Of a stretch of DNA of 64,000 bases, positions 37,601-51,300 are shown in pieces. Within the stretch, counting starts at the first letter, position 1; every line of letters starts with the position of its first letter. The notes under the pieces were generated by a model that saw nothing but the letters and a program-made list of their open reading frames with translations, was not told the origin of the DNA and did no database searches. Made by a program: the position numbers and the translations under genes. The DNA comes from Tetrahymena elliotti 4EA. Lineage: Eukaryota > Ciliophora > Oligohymenophorea > Hymenostomatida > Tetrahymenidae. The stretch lies in assembly GCA_000231825.2 (NCBI GenBank), contig JH720304.1, forward strand, positions 1,505,068 through 1,569,067. The letters are read 5' to 3'.

Positions 37601-40600
37601 CATTTTAATTTTCTTAATTTTATTATTTATCTGAATCTAACTTATTAGTTCCATCATCAAACTACTTTATATTAATATTTTCATGCCCAAAAGCTGAATT
37701 CTTTTTGAGCTTTTCAGTAGATTAAAAGTTATTATTTTGTTTGGGAGATTTCTTGTATGAATTTTAGAAGTCTTCTTTTCTTTCTTTTATGTTATTTTGG
37801 AATAGTTATTATGATGATGATTAATTGAAGTTTGTAGAGGTTTATTAAGTTGAGGAAGATCCTTGAATATATCCAATATTTTAACTGTATGTATTAGGAA
37901 CCTTAAATTAAGAGGTTTTTTCAATTTTTTTACAAGGTAAAGCTATTTAAGGATATAAATATCTGTTTTCTTTTATTTGCAAATTTAAAGAAAATTCTGT
38001 TTCATTTAAAAACCAGTATTAAGATGACAAAGTTATTTCCAACATTCCTTCGTAAGAATATTTAATGTCAAAAACTAGATTCATTTACTTTCCGTTATTA
38101 AGTAATTGTAAAGTTTTTTATTTAATTATAGGTTCTAAAAATGGATTATTTTACAGTTGAATTGGGATAGCTGAGGTATTCATTTCATTTTATTATTATA
38201 AAGAGCTCACTTGAGACATTGTGCTTGACTTTAAAAATGATTCTTAGTCATAAGATGACAATAATTCATTTGTATTATTATTGAGATCACCGCTTTCAGG
38301 AATTTTATAGCTTTGTTAATTTTCCACCATTTGGTTGCTCTTTAATTTACACTGTTATTCCATATACAATTAAGAAGTCATTAAAAAGTCCCAAAAATTC
38401 TTAATAGTTTTGTAATCAAATATTTCTAAAGGTTTAAATTAATGGTAATCTTTTAATTCAACGCTAACTTTACACATTAAAAAGATGTTAAAAGAAGTCA
38501 AATATGTGCTTTGCCCACTATTAAGATTCATTTTGTATTTATTATAATTTAATGTTTTCCAAAAATCATCTTCGTTATAAGAATTGGGTTATTTTTTATC
38601 CTCACACTTAATTAAATCCATTAATCGCTTGTCAAAATAATCAATCTTTTACACTTAACTACTAAGGTAATTCTCATCTTCTTTTGGATATAAAAATTAA
38701 ATATCCAAAGGTAAAGGATTGATATTATGCAAAAGAATTGGATATTATATTACAATTTATATTTCTTTTTACTCTGTTGAAAGTAGTTAAACATTTTAAA
38801 ATCCATTAGCAACAGTTGTTTAAGTTTATATATTATTGCATTCACTCCTCAGTCTTCTGATTATTATATATGATTCTTAAGCTATTTCTTCTTGCTCTTT
38901 CTCATTTACTTTATTTAATCATAAAAATAAGTTTTAAATTTCTAAAAAATAAATATTAATAAGCTAAAAAGTTATGCTAGAATTATGTTTTTTATTTAAA
39001 TAAATAGAGACATTTTATTGAAAGTAGCTATTATATTTAAATTCATTTAAAAAAAGTTTATTAAAATTGGTTATTCACCTTTCAAAATAACCACTATTTT
39101 TACTTCTTAATTATTTGGAATTCTGGTAATTTTTTTGTCAAAAACCAGTGTTTGAAACATAATCAAATGCTGATTTGTGAAAACTCAGAGAATTTTAATT
39201 TAAGGTTATTTAATAAATGATAAAAATAATGTAGGAATTTGTTCATTAATTTAATATTTATTCAATATTTTAGAAAAATTTAGTATATCTCAAATTTTTT
39301 TGTTTTCATACTTATTTCTAAGTTTTTTTGTTTTTAAAACTTTTTTGAAAATGTTTAATTTTTTTATTCTAATTAATAACAACTTAAAAATTACTGAAGT
39401 TTTTTGATTTTCAAAAAAATTTATCATTTTTTTGTAAATTTTATACTAATTCAAAAATAGGAGAGGATAATTTTTATGAAATGTTTGTGAAAAAGATAAA
39501 TATTTTAGAATAAAACATTACTTTAACTTTAGCTTCTAGCTTAAGTTTCACTAGATGTAGCTGTAGAAACAATGATTGGAATGTAATTTATAATATAATC
39601 TTTGAAAAAAGAAGTATGGGAATATGATTTTTAATTAGCTTAATCTTTGACTTGAAGGTATTTCATTTAAAAGATTTATAATGGAATATATTGTTCACTT
39701 AGTTTTTTAACTTATATTTGAACTTTATTATCTTTTTTATTATTTTACTTACTTAAAGATTCTTATGACTAATTCAATAGAATTTATTCTAATCCATGTG
39801 TAAATTAGAAATTAAAATTGAAGTGAGTAAGATTGATAAGCTTTATATTTGATCTAAAAATTATTTTTTTATTATTAAAGTTATAACTTTGGCAGACAAT
39901 GCTAGAATCTCCACTGCATTAAATATATAAATCTCTAATTGGTTACTTTAATGAAATTTTAGTTTTCTAACTATCTACACTCACTTCTATAAACTTACTA
40001 GATTTTTTTGTATTTGGATCAGCTGGATTACTCATTTTCTAAAAATGAATACGTAGTTCCTCATCAGGATGTAATTCAATTTCTAAAGCTGTAAATACTA
40101 TATAATCCTAATTAGGATGATTAAATTATCTTTTCATAATCTTTGTACCTTTAGGAAATTTTACTTAGAAGCTTATTCCAGTTTGATTACATATTTCATA
40201 TTCTTAATTATTTTAATAACTATTTTCTTTCTTTTGGTTGTTTGCCTTGTCTTAATTTTTATTCTTTTTAGCTTTGAAAAATGTTTATTGAAGAATGAAA
40301 ATGTTATCAATAAGAGCAGGATGGAAATTAATTAAGATATCATTTTAGCATTCATAATTAATTTCTTTTTTATAATTTTACTAAATAAGTTCTAAATTAA
40401 TCTTCATATCTTCTACAAAAGGCTCTATTTACTTGTTCTGCATGTTAGTATAAGATGCATTGAATCTCCAGCCAAGTTATATCTTATATTAGACATAATT
40501 CATAATACTTTCTAGCTACTCTAAATATCTGAGTTCAGAAAAGTCAAATTTTATTGGAACTTATTCGTCTGTTTCTAGCTTGACATCTTCAACAGATAAC

Positions 40601-43600
40601 TCAACAAATTCTTTAAACTCTTTTACTTCCTTTCTAACATCTTAAAACTTTAGGCAACCTTTGTTTAGCATAAAGTTAATGTTAATCTTGCTATCCTTAA
40701 CCATTAATATAGTTTTTAGATTGCTTAAAATCTTCTAATCTTTTTACTCAGCTGATTTTGTACCCTCCTGAGATTCCTATGGTTATTTATCTGTTTTTTC
40801 TTAGTTCTTACCTTTAACCAGAGTTTGATTCTCATTTTAATTACCAAAAAGTTTCAAAATTTTATCTATTTTATAAACTGTTATATACACTTAATCGATT
40901 TCTACTTCTAATTTAACCTCATGATTAGTATCTTCATGAAAATCTAAAATAGGTTCTAAACTCTTTTTTCTAGGAATCTTTTCTAAGAAATTTTCACTTT
41001 TAACTAAATTGCTATTTTAAGCTAAAAGTATTTATTACTAAAAGTTTTATTATGAATCTAGTTATATCAATTCACTTTCTTTTTGTTATTCTTCTAGGCT
41101 ATTCATTGAGTTAGAAAATTCACTCCTGTAATTGAACTCTTAATTAACTCCATCATAGCTAGGCTTAAAATTAATATTAAATCTTGTATTAGTAATAATT
41201 AAAGCTGAAGTCTTTTAAGGTAATTACATTTAGATATCACCAAATTATAATGTTTGTGATTGATCTTAATTTTATTATTATTCTTTTTCCCTTTATGATG
41301 TGATATAAATTCTAAATTAATCTAAATTAAAAGTAAAATCCAAAGTTATTAAATCTCTTAAACTAAGCTATTACTCAAATTATTCGTTATCAATAGCTGC
41401 AACATCTTCATCAATGCTTTGTTAACTTTTCCTAATATCTTTGACATTTTAAACATCCTAACCCTTATTAATCTAAACATCATTTTATGCTTCATCAATT
41501 TACTCAATCTAAAAGAGTCTGCTTGATGATTTTTTAACCATCTTTTATCTCAAATATTAGGAATGGAGTTGACCAATATAGCTTTGATTCCGTGCTTAAC
41601 GAATAATTTCCATTCTTTTTTTAATTTCTTCTGTATTATATTTAATGTGACTTGTATTTAAATTACCACGATCATACTTCTATCCTTCATATAAATAATT
41701 AGCATTTAAATAAGATTTTTCAATATTATTTAAAGGTGGGCATTAAAATATCTAAGAATGTTATTTGAAAAATTAAGAGAAGTCCTCAACTGCATCAAAA
41801 AATTCTTCATCTCTGATTGTTTGTTCTGTAGTATTAAATTTATTATTTTAAACTTATTATAAAGCTTCATGATTTGGTAACAAATCTGGAGATCCTAAGA
41901 CACTCTTGAAGTTAGATTCACTTAAATTAGAATTGTTCCCAAAATGGTGTTCTTCATCAATAATTTAATTTTCTCTAAGCATTAATTTATTTTAATTCTA
42001 AAATTAATTTTCTTGCTAAATAAAGTTGGTTAAATCATTAGAAATATTTTCTTTTTTATTAAAAATCTTTTTATATTGAGTAAATATCTTCATAATCTAA
42101 TCATTAATCTCTAGATATATATTGATACCAATTAAATTTATTTTCATCACAACAGCTAACTCAACTTTTGAAATGTATTTATCTTTCTCAAAAAACTCTG
42201 TTATCATTTATCTTTGAAAACTAATTTAAAATAAATATTCTTAAATGAATCATTTTGAGAAGTAAATTTACTCATTCAAAGAAACTGTTTGCTTCTTTTT
42301 AGGCAGTTTATTTTTATCGTTTTTAATATCCCTTTCTTACTTGATTTCTTTACTAATAAATAAAATTTCATTTAATTTGTTTTCTTAACTTTTACTTTTG
42401 ACTGGTAAAAGCTAATCCAACTCAACTTTTTCTTCAAATTACTGATGCTTAAAATCTCTTTTGATATAACTTTCAATTTAAAAGTCCTCTAAAATTTTAT
42501 ATTTATCATTTTTTTTAGTTCTAAATCCCTTTATGAATTTAATTATATACAAATTTAAAATGAAATTCTCTCTAAAAGAAAAAGAATTTTTACATCTTGA
42601 CAGAAATGAGTTGAAATTTTTGAAACAATAAAATTGATTTAAAGGTTTTCTAACTTTGATTCATTTATTTAAGAATTCTTCAAGCTTTAAAAATAATTTT
42701 TTTCAAGAAGTTTTCTGATTATTTTTTATTCTTGATCTTCTTTCTTTTCTTTATTGAAATCTTTGTTGTCAATATTATGATTAAATCCTTGGTTATTTAT
42801 ATCTGCTTTATTTCTGTAAGAGTCGTGGTCTGAATCTCCTCCATCGGAGTGTCCTTCTTAAACTAAAGATTTCAAATCATCGAAATCATCTTCTTTAGTT
42901 TAGTTAAAAGCTGGATTAAACTCTAAAACGCTTTAAAATTAATCTGTTTTGTATGTTAAATAAGACTATTGTACATTTTAAATACTAAACATCAAATCAG
43001 ATTCTTTCAACATAGATTAGTAGGTATTATCTTATGCATTCTATTGAATAATCATTAAAATTAAAAATAATTAAAATATAGATTAAAAAAAATTACAAAA
43101 TTTTAATTGGGAGGAGCAAACATCTCCATGTTTTACAAGTTAATTTCTTATCTGAATTTTTTTCTGTCTCTCTGTATTATTTACTTTAATTTAGATTTAT
43201 CAATAGGCTTATTTGATAAAAACAGAGATTATATAGCAAATTCTATTGTTGGTTTTTGAGTATCAGAAAATTTTTCAGGAAACAAAAATAGAAGCTTTCC
43301 ACATTTAACATCAACTTTGTCAAAAGTGATTTTATGACCAAAAATTTTTCTAATTTACTGAGCTAAATAAAGATCAATTTTTTGTTTAACTTACTTAGTT
43401 TTCACATTAAAATCTTCTAAAAATGACCTTGATTTCTAATTTTAAATTTATTGTTGAGACATTTTAAGTTATTTTTATTTAATTTATTTACTTATTTCAT
43501 TGAAAAGAAAGAGACTATGCTTTAAAAAAACACATCAGTTAAAATAAACCTGTGGCTTGCAATGTTTAAGGAAAATCTGTAACTAACTTAGTTGGTTGAA

Positions 43601-46358
43601 CTATTCTTTTGTCTTATGATTTTAAGGGAAAGGGAAGGCTTTTGAATATTTCTTTCTCTATCTAAATTACTTAGAGTCTTTTTATAATCATCATTAGAAT
43701 TAATAGAATGACGACATTCAAATTCACTTATTACAAATTTTATCATTGAATTTATATTTGTTGAGATCTTCATGCATTATTGAATCTTTATTTTTACACG
43801 AAGAAGCTCATAATTAAATTCTTTTGATTCATCATTAAAATATTTCCCATTCATTTTTTATTGAGTATTCTGTAAATTATTTAGTAAATTTTCCTTATCA
43901 TGCATTTAGCTAACCCCATTATTATTTTTATTCGTATTTTAACCTGTTTTATAATTAGTATTTACGTTCATCAGGGATATTAAAATGTCTTCCTTGAACT
44001 CGACTGATAATTTATTTTTAATATAACTTTTCCCCCTTTTATTTAAAAAAATAAGTTTTTCTCTAAAAATATTTTTTAAAAAATTACTTCATTTGTTCTT
44101 TTGTTATTGTTAAAGCTTAACCTTCTGAATAAGATTCTATTAATTAATTGAATTCTTATTAAAGAAGTTACTCTTATTCTTCTTCTTCATTTTGTAAGAT
44201 TTATTCTTCACATAATATATTTCCATTTGAAGAAATTGAAGATTTTCTTCTTATCTTAGAAGTTAACCAGCTAAATACATTCTTTATTTTCTCTTTTTAT
44301 AATGCCTTTTGAAATATATTTTTAGCTTTTTATTTTTCTTATTGCTTGTTCTTGTTTTCTTTTTTAAGTTTAAGAAGATTTTAAAATTATTAACTTTATT
44401 CTTTTTGGAATTATATTTTAGCTATGTCTCTATAAAATATTATATCGATGGGTTGTATAGGATACTTAAATAGTTCTTTTTCTCTTTCCTCTAACTCTTT
44501 TTCTACATCATTTATATCTATCTTTTTATGTTCAATAATAAAATCTTTTTAATGTTTTTATAATTCATTATAATTTAAATTTGAATTTGCAAATTTGTAA
44601 GCAGCCATCTTTTATTCAAGTTCATACTCAAGTTTTTGTTTAAACACAAAGATATATTCTTTGATATCTCTAATAGATTTTTATGCTTGTATAAAAGAAA
44701 ATTAGTTTAGCTATATTCTAAATTTGAGAGAATTCAATAGATAACTCAACCATTTCTTAGCATTTCCCTAAGCATGTTCATTATAATTAGGACGTAAGTG
44801 CAGAGTTAATCCCATTTCACAATGCCAATTTTTGTATTTCAATAAATTTCTAATATGTTTGAATTGTTTCTCAAACAATTCTACTCTAACTTAACTAATT
44901 ATAATTTTAGTTGATTTTTAAGGGAGAGTCTAAAGTTCCTCTTTATTGTTATTTCTAGTCTTTTATATATCTATGTCCACTGGATGAAGAATATACTGCT
45001 TATCAAAATCTTAAAACAAATGTTAGTAATCTAAAAACGTATTTTGATTAGCAAAAATCTCAAATTTTGTTAACTTATAAATTTAATATTTTTTTTATTC
45101 CTTCTTAATTTATTCAGGATTGATAAATGTTGGTTCAAAATCACTATTAGCAGGACTAATAAGAAGTTTTTCAAAAGAAATACCAAGCTGCATAAAATTA
45201 TGTTAAGTTGCAATTCCATCATCCTATTAATAATTATAAATAAAATCTATTAAAATTTAGAATCTATTTTTAAATTAAATTCAATATTTATTTTAATCAA
45301 ATTTCTTATGAATGAAAAAGGAGATTAGGTAAATATGAAGTCAGTCAATAAATTCATTTGTCAGAGCATGAATTCATGTGTTTTTTTATTAAATTATTTC
45401 TACTGCATACAGATACAAATAATATCAAAAAAGAATAATTTATTTATCTTAATTATCTATATCTGTTTGTTCGTTTGTTTGTTTTTTTGGTGAATTTGAA
45501 ATTAGAAAAAATATTGTTTGTATGACTAAAAGAAAAGCATACATAAAGCTTAAGGACCACATCTTCTACTTCGATTCTGATGTTTTATAAAATAATATCT
45601 TTTATTTATCCCAGATAGTTTTTGTAGATATTCATTCGTTTTTTGATAAAGTTTCCTTCGTTTTCACCATTCTATTAGGATTACCCTTCTTTTTAAGATT
45701 TATTGTCATCATCATCGTCATCTTCATCATATACATTTTAATTGGTTTCTTTGATGTTAAACTTTTCTGATTTCTTTCTAAGAATATCTAATTCTATTTG
45801 TTTCAACAATTTTTACAGCAACTCATATTTCTTAGCAACTAATCTCTTTTCAGAGAATACTTTGTTATATTACCCACTTGTTCTACATACTACTTTAATT
45901 CCTTTTATTTTTACTATAATTGGCTCACTCCTAATTTTTGTCCAAGGAATAGAAAGCTGAACCTTTTCAATTACAGCAGATTCCTTAACAAGAGGAAATC
46001 CTATTTTATTATAAAGAAACAATTATCAAATATCTTTATTGTTTTTATTGCTAATTTAAAATAAACTAAACAATATTTCTGACCTATTTTCACTCCAATA
46101 TCTGCAATATATTCTTCTTTAATATTTAGATTTTTTAATTCCAGAGTTCCCTTCCACTTGCTTAATTCAATGTCATTCTCTGAAAAATCCTTAAATTTAT
46201 ACAATTAAATGTTATAATTACTTTATTTAGCATTTTTGAAGAATAAATTATTTTAAAATCCAGTAATTTGCTGCATTTAAACTCTTTAAATCAATTAATA
46301 CCTCAATTATTTCCTGCAAAAAGCCATATAAAAGCTTCTTTATATGTTATTCAAGCAT
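31669..46358 (-). CDS. VPS13: VPS13-family bridge-like lipid transfer protein (giant multi-exon gene)
   Basis: One gene of about 14.7 kb encoding roughly 4000 residues. The N-terminal chorein region is assembled from exons 46358-46302, 46189-46084 and 46000-45543: MLEQHIKKLLYGFLQEIIE, SKWKGTLELKNLNIKEEY, then IEKVQLSIPWTKIRSEPI. Further exons include 45223-44088 and 44062-43550, separated by a 25-nt intron. The extended middle contains VPS13-type repeats. The SHR-BD region is near 36.9-35.9 kb (PFGWDDPFGEE; RLNLNKIGISIVDKHPRE). The APT1-type block is at about 34.4 kb (LIGNPGQLFKEIGFAFVDL). The C-terminal DH-like/PH-like part is exons 34205-34021, 33867-33717, 33653-33547, 32066-31940 and 31878-31669 (IWFVTKERFIIIDEEQL). 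VPS13 proteins form a hydrophobic groove that moves phospholipids between membranes at contact sites. Exons between 43.5 and 34.2 kb are recognised by frame but not all boundaries are fixed. Confidence 0.92.
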
Positions 46359-48040
46359 ATTTGATTTAATTTGGCAAACTAAAACTATTAATATTAATAA
46401 AATCATTATTTTATTGATAGGAATGAATAGTGCATAAAACGATTTACATGCTACACTTAAACTTTCTCAATTATTAACTATTTATCAATTAACTAGCTAT
46501 ATATAAATAATTTATCTTTTAACACTAAAGTACAAATATACTTTTAATTAATTAACTAAAAACCTAATCGCTTGCTGAATTTTTTTGTTTGTTTATATCT
46601 ATATCTATTGAAATATATTTGATTATCTATAACTTCAAGTTATTACTGAAATTCTTTGACAAAGATTTTGCTAATAATCTTTATTAACACCATAAATCTA
46701 CATCTAAAATATTATTTGAGTAACAAAAACTAACATTAATATTCTATTCATATCTTTTTTTATTGTAGAAATATCTTTCTTTTTCATATGAATTTTCGAT
46801 TATGTTATTTAATCTTTTATCTTACTAAAATAGAAAATTCTTGAATATTTTTGTTCATATTCTAAATTAGAGTTAATATTGATTGAATTCCTAATTTTGA
46901 TTATCTTAGAGTTGTCACAAGTTTCTTGATAATATTTAATAAAATAGATCAAAAATATTATGCAATCTAGATAAATATCATTAAAATATTTGCATTTTGT
47001 GTGTTTGTGTATTTCATAATAAAAAGTTCAAATATTCCTAACAAATAAAGTAACTTTTGGTTTGTAGTGAAAATATTAAATAGTAAAATAATTAAATTAT
47101 TTATTTAAAAATTTAAGAAAAATAAATTGGTAGATCTTTTTTTGGTCTTATTACAAAATATTCACTAAGATTGCTTATATTTTAGAGTAATTATTCCACA
47201 TCTACATGCACAAATATTTCAGATTTCTAAAGTAATTAATTTTTTTAATGGTTTTATTTATTTTTTAAAAAGAAAAGAGTTTGAAGAATATTTTTTTGGA
47301 AATCTAAATAAAAATAAGTAAATTTAACTAAAACTATGATAAAATAAATCAGAAACTATAGATAAATGAATGATAAACAAATAGTTACAGTTTCAAATGA
47401 ATAGTGTTTTTTATAAATCCTAAGATAATGAAGAGAGTACTTTATTATAAAATATAAAGTAAAATCTGTTATATCAAACATTATTTTTTATTTATTTTAA
47501 AAATATTTATCAAAGAAGAAAATGATTTCGCAGTTTAAAGAGTTAATGAGCAAAAGGAAGTTAATTTAAATTTTTTTTTCTAATTTATTAATTACTTATA
47601 CAAATAGTTGAGTGTTTAAAATTGGATTTAAATAAGTTCTATGAAGTTTTATTAATTAAAATAATACTAATAAATATAAATTATAAGGGTATTAATTTTA
47701 AATTATTTTAGAAATACTTTTAATGTCAAAGCTTCTAAAATTTAATCAAAAATAATACATATTTTGTATTTAAATAAGAGCCCACAATTTATTTTATGGA
47801 ATTTCATTATAAAATATCTGTACATATTTGAAGAAATATTAAGTTAATAGCTCATTCATTCATTACCAAATGTGTGGTTTTAATAATTTACTAAAATTAA
47901 ATATCCTTATCATATTAAATTTTGCTTTTGTAAAATGAACTAAAATAATTTTGAAAAATAAAATAAAGTACAAATTCTTAAATAATTATTTTATTTATAA
48001 GGAAACCTAATTATAGAATTAAATTAATAAACATTGTTCA
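46359..48040. other. AT-rich intergenic spacer between VPS13 and tRNA-Asn
   Basis: No coding frame, repeat or structured RNA recognised. It contains the 5' region of the VPS13 gene and the upstream flank of the tRNA gene. Confidence 0.6.
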
Positions 48041-48114
48041 GCTCGATTAGCTCAGCTGGTTAGAGCATGCGGCTGTTAACCGCAAGGTCGTAGGTTCGAT
48101 CCCTACATCAAGCG
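48041..48114 (+). tRNA. tRNA-Asn (anticodon GUU)
   Basis: A 74-nt cloverleaf with no intron. The D-stem is GCTC/GAGC, the anticodon stem TGCGG/CCGCA with anticodon GTT at 48075-48077, and the T-stem GTAGG/CCTAC with loop TTCGATC. The internal A box (TAGCTCAGCTGG) and B box (GGTTCGATCC) fit Pol III promoters. The acceptor stem GCTCGAT/ATCAAGC has one mismatch, C4 opposite A69; the other six pairs are standard. CCA is not encoded, as expected in eukaryotes. The discriminator base is G. Confidence 0.96.
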
Positions 48115-48115
48115 C

Positions 48116-48123
48116 TTTTTTTT
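48116..48123 (+). terminator. Pol III T-run terminator
   Basis: Eight consecutive T residues begin two bases after the tRNA 3' end, the standard RNA polymerase III termination signal. Confidence 0.85.
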
Positions 48124-48349
48124 ACCTATTATTATTTGAATTAAAAATATTTTAAAAAGTTGAAAAGATTTAATTGTAGGTATGTTAGAATAAAAGTGTT
48201 TTATTATAAATAAATAAATAAATATTTTTTATTTATTTTGGCATTTAATAATAGGTAGAAAAAGATTAAATTGTCTCAGATTTTAGTAAATTTTTTGTAG
48301 AATAATAATCTTATTTTTTTAGATCAAATTAATTAAATCTAAAGTAGAA

Positions 48350-51300
48350 ATGAAAGAAAAAACTCTTTTAACATTGAGCTTAAAAGAATTTTTGTATTAC
48401 CTGTTAGTTAGCAAGGAATTCTATACATTTTTGGAGAATCTTGATATCGAACAGTAAATCTCCATTAGCATAAATATTTTGAATTAGAATCATAGTAGCG
48501 ATATCAAAATGAGGTTGTAAAACTTGCAAAAATGGGGAGATATTGGTAATAATTAATTAACTAAGCACTCTCATTTCTATAAGATAATAAGATAATTCAA
48601 AAATTATTGCATGTTTATTTAGCAGAAATACTAGCAAAACAAGCAGTATCTAATTGAAGATTCAAAATTAACTTAAGATCTTGCTTTAATAATTTTAGTT
48701 TATGCTGAAAAATTGTAAAGAGATTGTGAAGAAGCATATAGATAGGTGAAATAAGAAGTTAATTGTTATTTATCATTAGCAGAGTAGTCAGTATCCATAA
48801 CTAATATAGATTTAGATAGAGGTATCATTTATTTTGATCTTCTATCAGATTAAAATGATAATTTTTTGGATATTAATGAGATTATTAAACGTTATGTAAA
48901 TTAATTTGAAATTGAGAGTGTGAAGCCTAGGTCTTTTTACTTACCTTTTACATATAAACTTAGTGAGAAGTATAATTTCATTTTTATGAAATCGAGAAAG
49001 GAGAGGGAATTAAGGGAAATGTTAAGATTTAACTTTGGATAGAGTAGAAATTAAAATGATGGGGATATATAGGACTATTAAAATGAAGAAATTAATCAAT
49101 ATATGTCGGAAGACATAAATGATGAAGATGAGGACGAGGAAAATAAAACTATTATTCTCATAAGAAAAAGAGTTTAAAAGGTATAAAATTCAACATTAAA
49201 AGAGTAAAATTAAGAAAATACTATAAACTCTAGAAAGGATTTGTCTCTAAAGTAAATAGCACTTTTGATAGAATAAGAAAATTGTGATAGATATAGATCG
49301 TTTGATGAGACAGAATCAGAGATTTTGGAGAAAATAATCTATTTAATTCACGAATTTGAATTAGATTAAAAAATTTTCAACAAATACAATATCTTTATTG
49401 AGATTGAAGAAAATTTGATAAATATTTTTGGTAATTAATCAATATTTAGCTTAAGTAAAAATAAAAATATTTTTTATTATATTTAAAGGTGATATGTGTG
49501 GAGAATAAAAGATTGAAGAGCTAGTTAGAGAAATAAAAGAAAATAAGGATATAATAATAAAATCTGTAAACAAGCCTAGAAGTTAACTTTAAGATAAATA
49601 ATCAGATATTTAAGAGTTGAATAAAGAGTATTAAAATAAAAAGATTAAAATTAATTTGCTTGATATAGAATTAGATGTCTATTCTAAAATTATATATCCT
49701 ATCCTAGAAAGTGAGCAAGAAATTGATGATCATGAAGAAAGTTTAAAGATTTCTTATATAACTTTTAATGGTAAAACAAAGGATATTTTTGATTAAATAT
49801 TTTAAGAGAAGAAAAGATTATTAAAAATAGAAAAAAATTTTACTATCACTCAAAGAGAGCTTTTACGTAAGTTTGATATCAAATTTATTTAAGGTGAAGA
49901 AGGTTTTAAGCTTGAATGCACAGATAGAAGGTTTAAAAAATTTAGTAAGTGCTTTGAAGATACAACATAAAGTTTGATGATAAAAGAAGACTTTGAGGTT
50001 CAATAAATATTATTTAAAATGCTTATGAATCATGATAAAAAAGAAATTAACAATCTGCAATAGAAGTATAAATTTACAATAATAAGTGAGCCTTTAGAAG
50101 GTTCAAACAGTTATTAATTTTGCTTAATTTGCCAAAAGAGCTCAGTATTTTATTTCATTTTATTTTTCTTTTTTTTAAATTATTATTTAAAAACAGATGG
50201 AAAAAATAAAATAAATAATAATGAAAAAATTGAATAAACTGAAGGAGAATGTGACTGAATTAAATTATGAACTGACAGAGGAAGACTTGGAAATTTTTAG
50301 TTAAAAAGCAGATAATTTCATTCAAGAAGCTTTGAACTAAAGTCAGCAAGATGAAAACACTAAATAAGAAGAAGATGAATTGATATAAAAAAATATTAAA
50401 AATGGTTAAATTTATTTGTACTATTACTTATCTGATATTATCTATGAGTTTAAAAATAATCTTATTGATTTTTAGAGACAAAGGAGTAATTAAATTCGCA
50501 AAAACTTCAAGATGATTTTATCTTAGAATTAGATAGAAAAAAATATTGATGAATTTAATAGGCAAACAGAATAAATGTTAGAAGAACAGAAAAAAGAAAT
50601 TAATATTCAAATGATCTCAACAGAAAAATTTGAAGATGAATCAAATACATTGATTTGTGGCTCTGTCTTCTAAAATTTGATCATTTTGGATCATCAGTTT
50701 GAAAATCATCAGCAGAGACTTGAGGAAATTTTTGGTAAAAAAAATGAATTTTAGGTATGTATTGAAAGAGAACTATTGAGTTCAATTTCAGTTAATTTCA
50801 ATGAAAGTGAGAATAAATTTTAAGATATGAATTAATTCATATCGATTTTGTAGTAGGTAAGAGATTAACAAGTCCATCTCAGAGTAAAAGAGAGGAAATT
50901 TAAAAAGGAAATAACTCATGAAAACTCTGTTGTTTTCTTTGGTTAAAATTTGGTGGATAGTAATATGCGTATTGTTAATTAAACTCAGCTTGATTAGCTC
51001 AGAGATAACTTTTTTAAGGAGCTTTTCTTGAATGCAATTTAAACTGGAAAAAAAATACACATTTTGGTTAATGACTAAAATCTTAGATCTATTTTAGTTT
51101 AGATCTTGCTTAATAATTTAGAAAATTGTGAATTTAAAAATATTGAAAACAACACAACTGTCAAAATATATTTCATTAAATCTACCCAAAAAGATAATTA
51201 ATAAGATGTGCTTAAAAAGCTTAGCTAAGATCAAAACTAAAATTAAGATTCATAATTTTTGAAAGCTGAAGAAGAGATTGAAAAAACTTTATAAATATTT

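Noticed and set aside
44025..44040. A4G5-like polypurine tract resembling known ciliate elimination boundary motifs
   Set aside because: It lies inside VPS13 coding sequence (Lys-Arg-Gly-Lys codons), so the resemblance is fortuitous.
45742..45960. Hydrophobic plus-strand frame
   Set aside because: Antisense to the chorein-domain exon of VPS13 on the minus strand.
50197..50258. Programmed +1 frameshift between two overlapping frames
   Set aside because: A normal 52-nt GT-AG intron restores the frame, so no recoding is needed.
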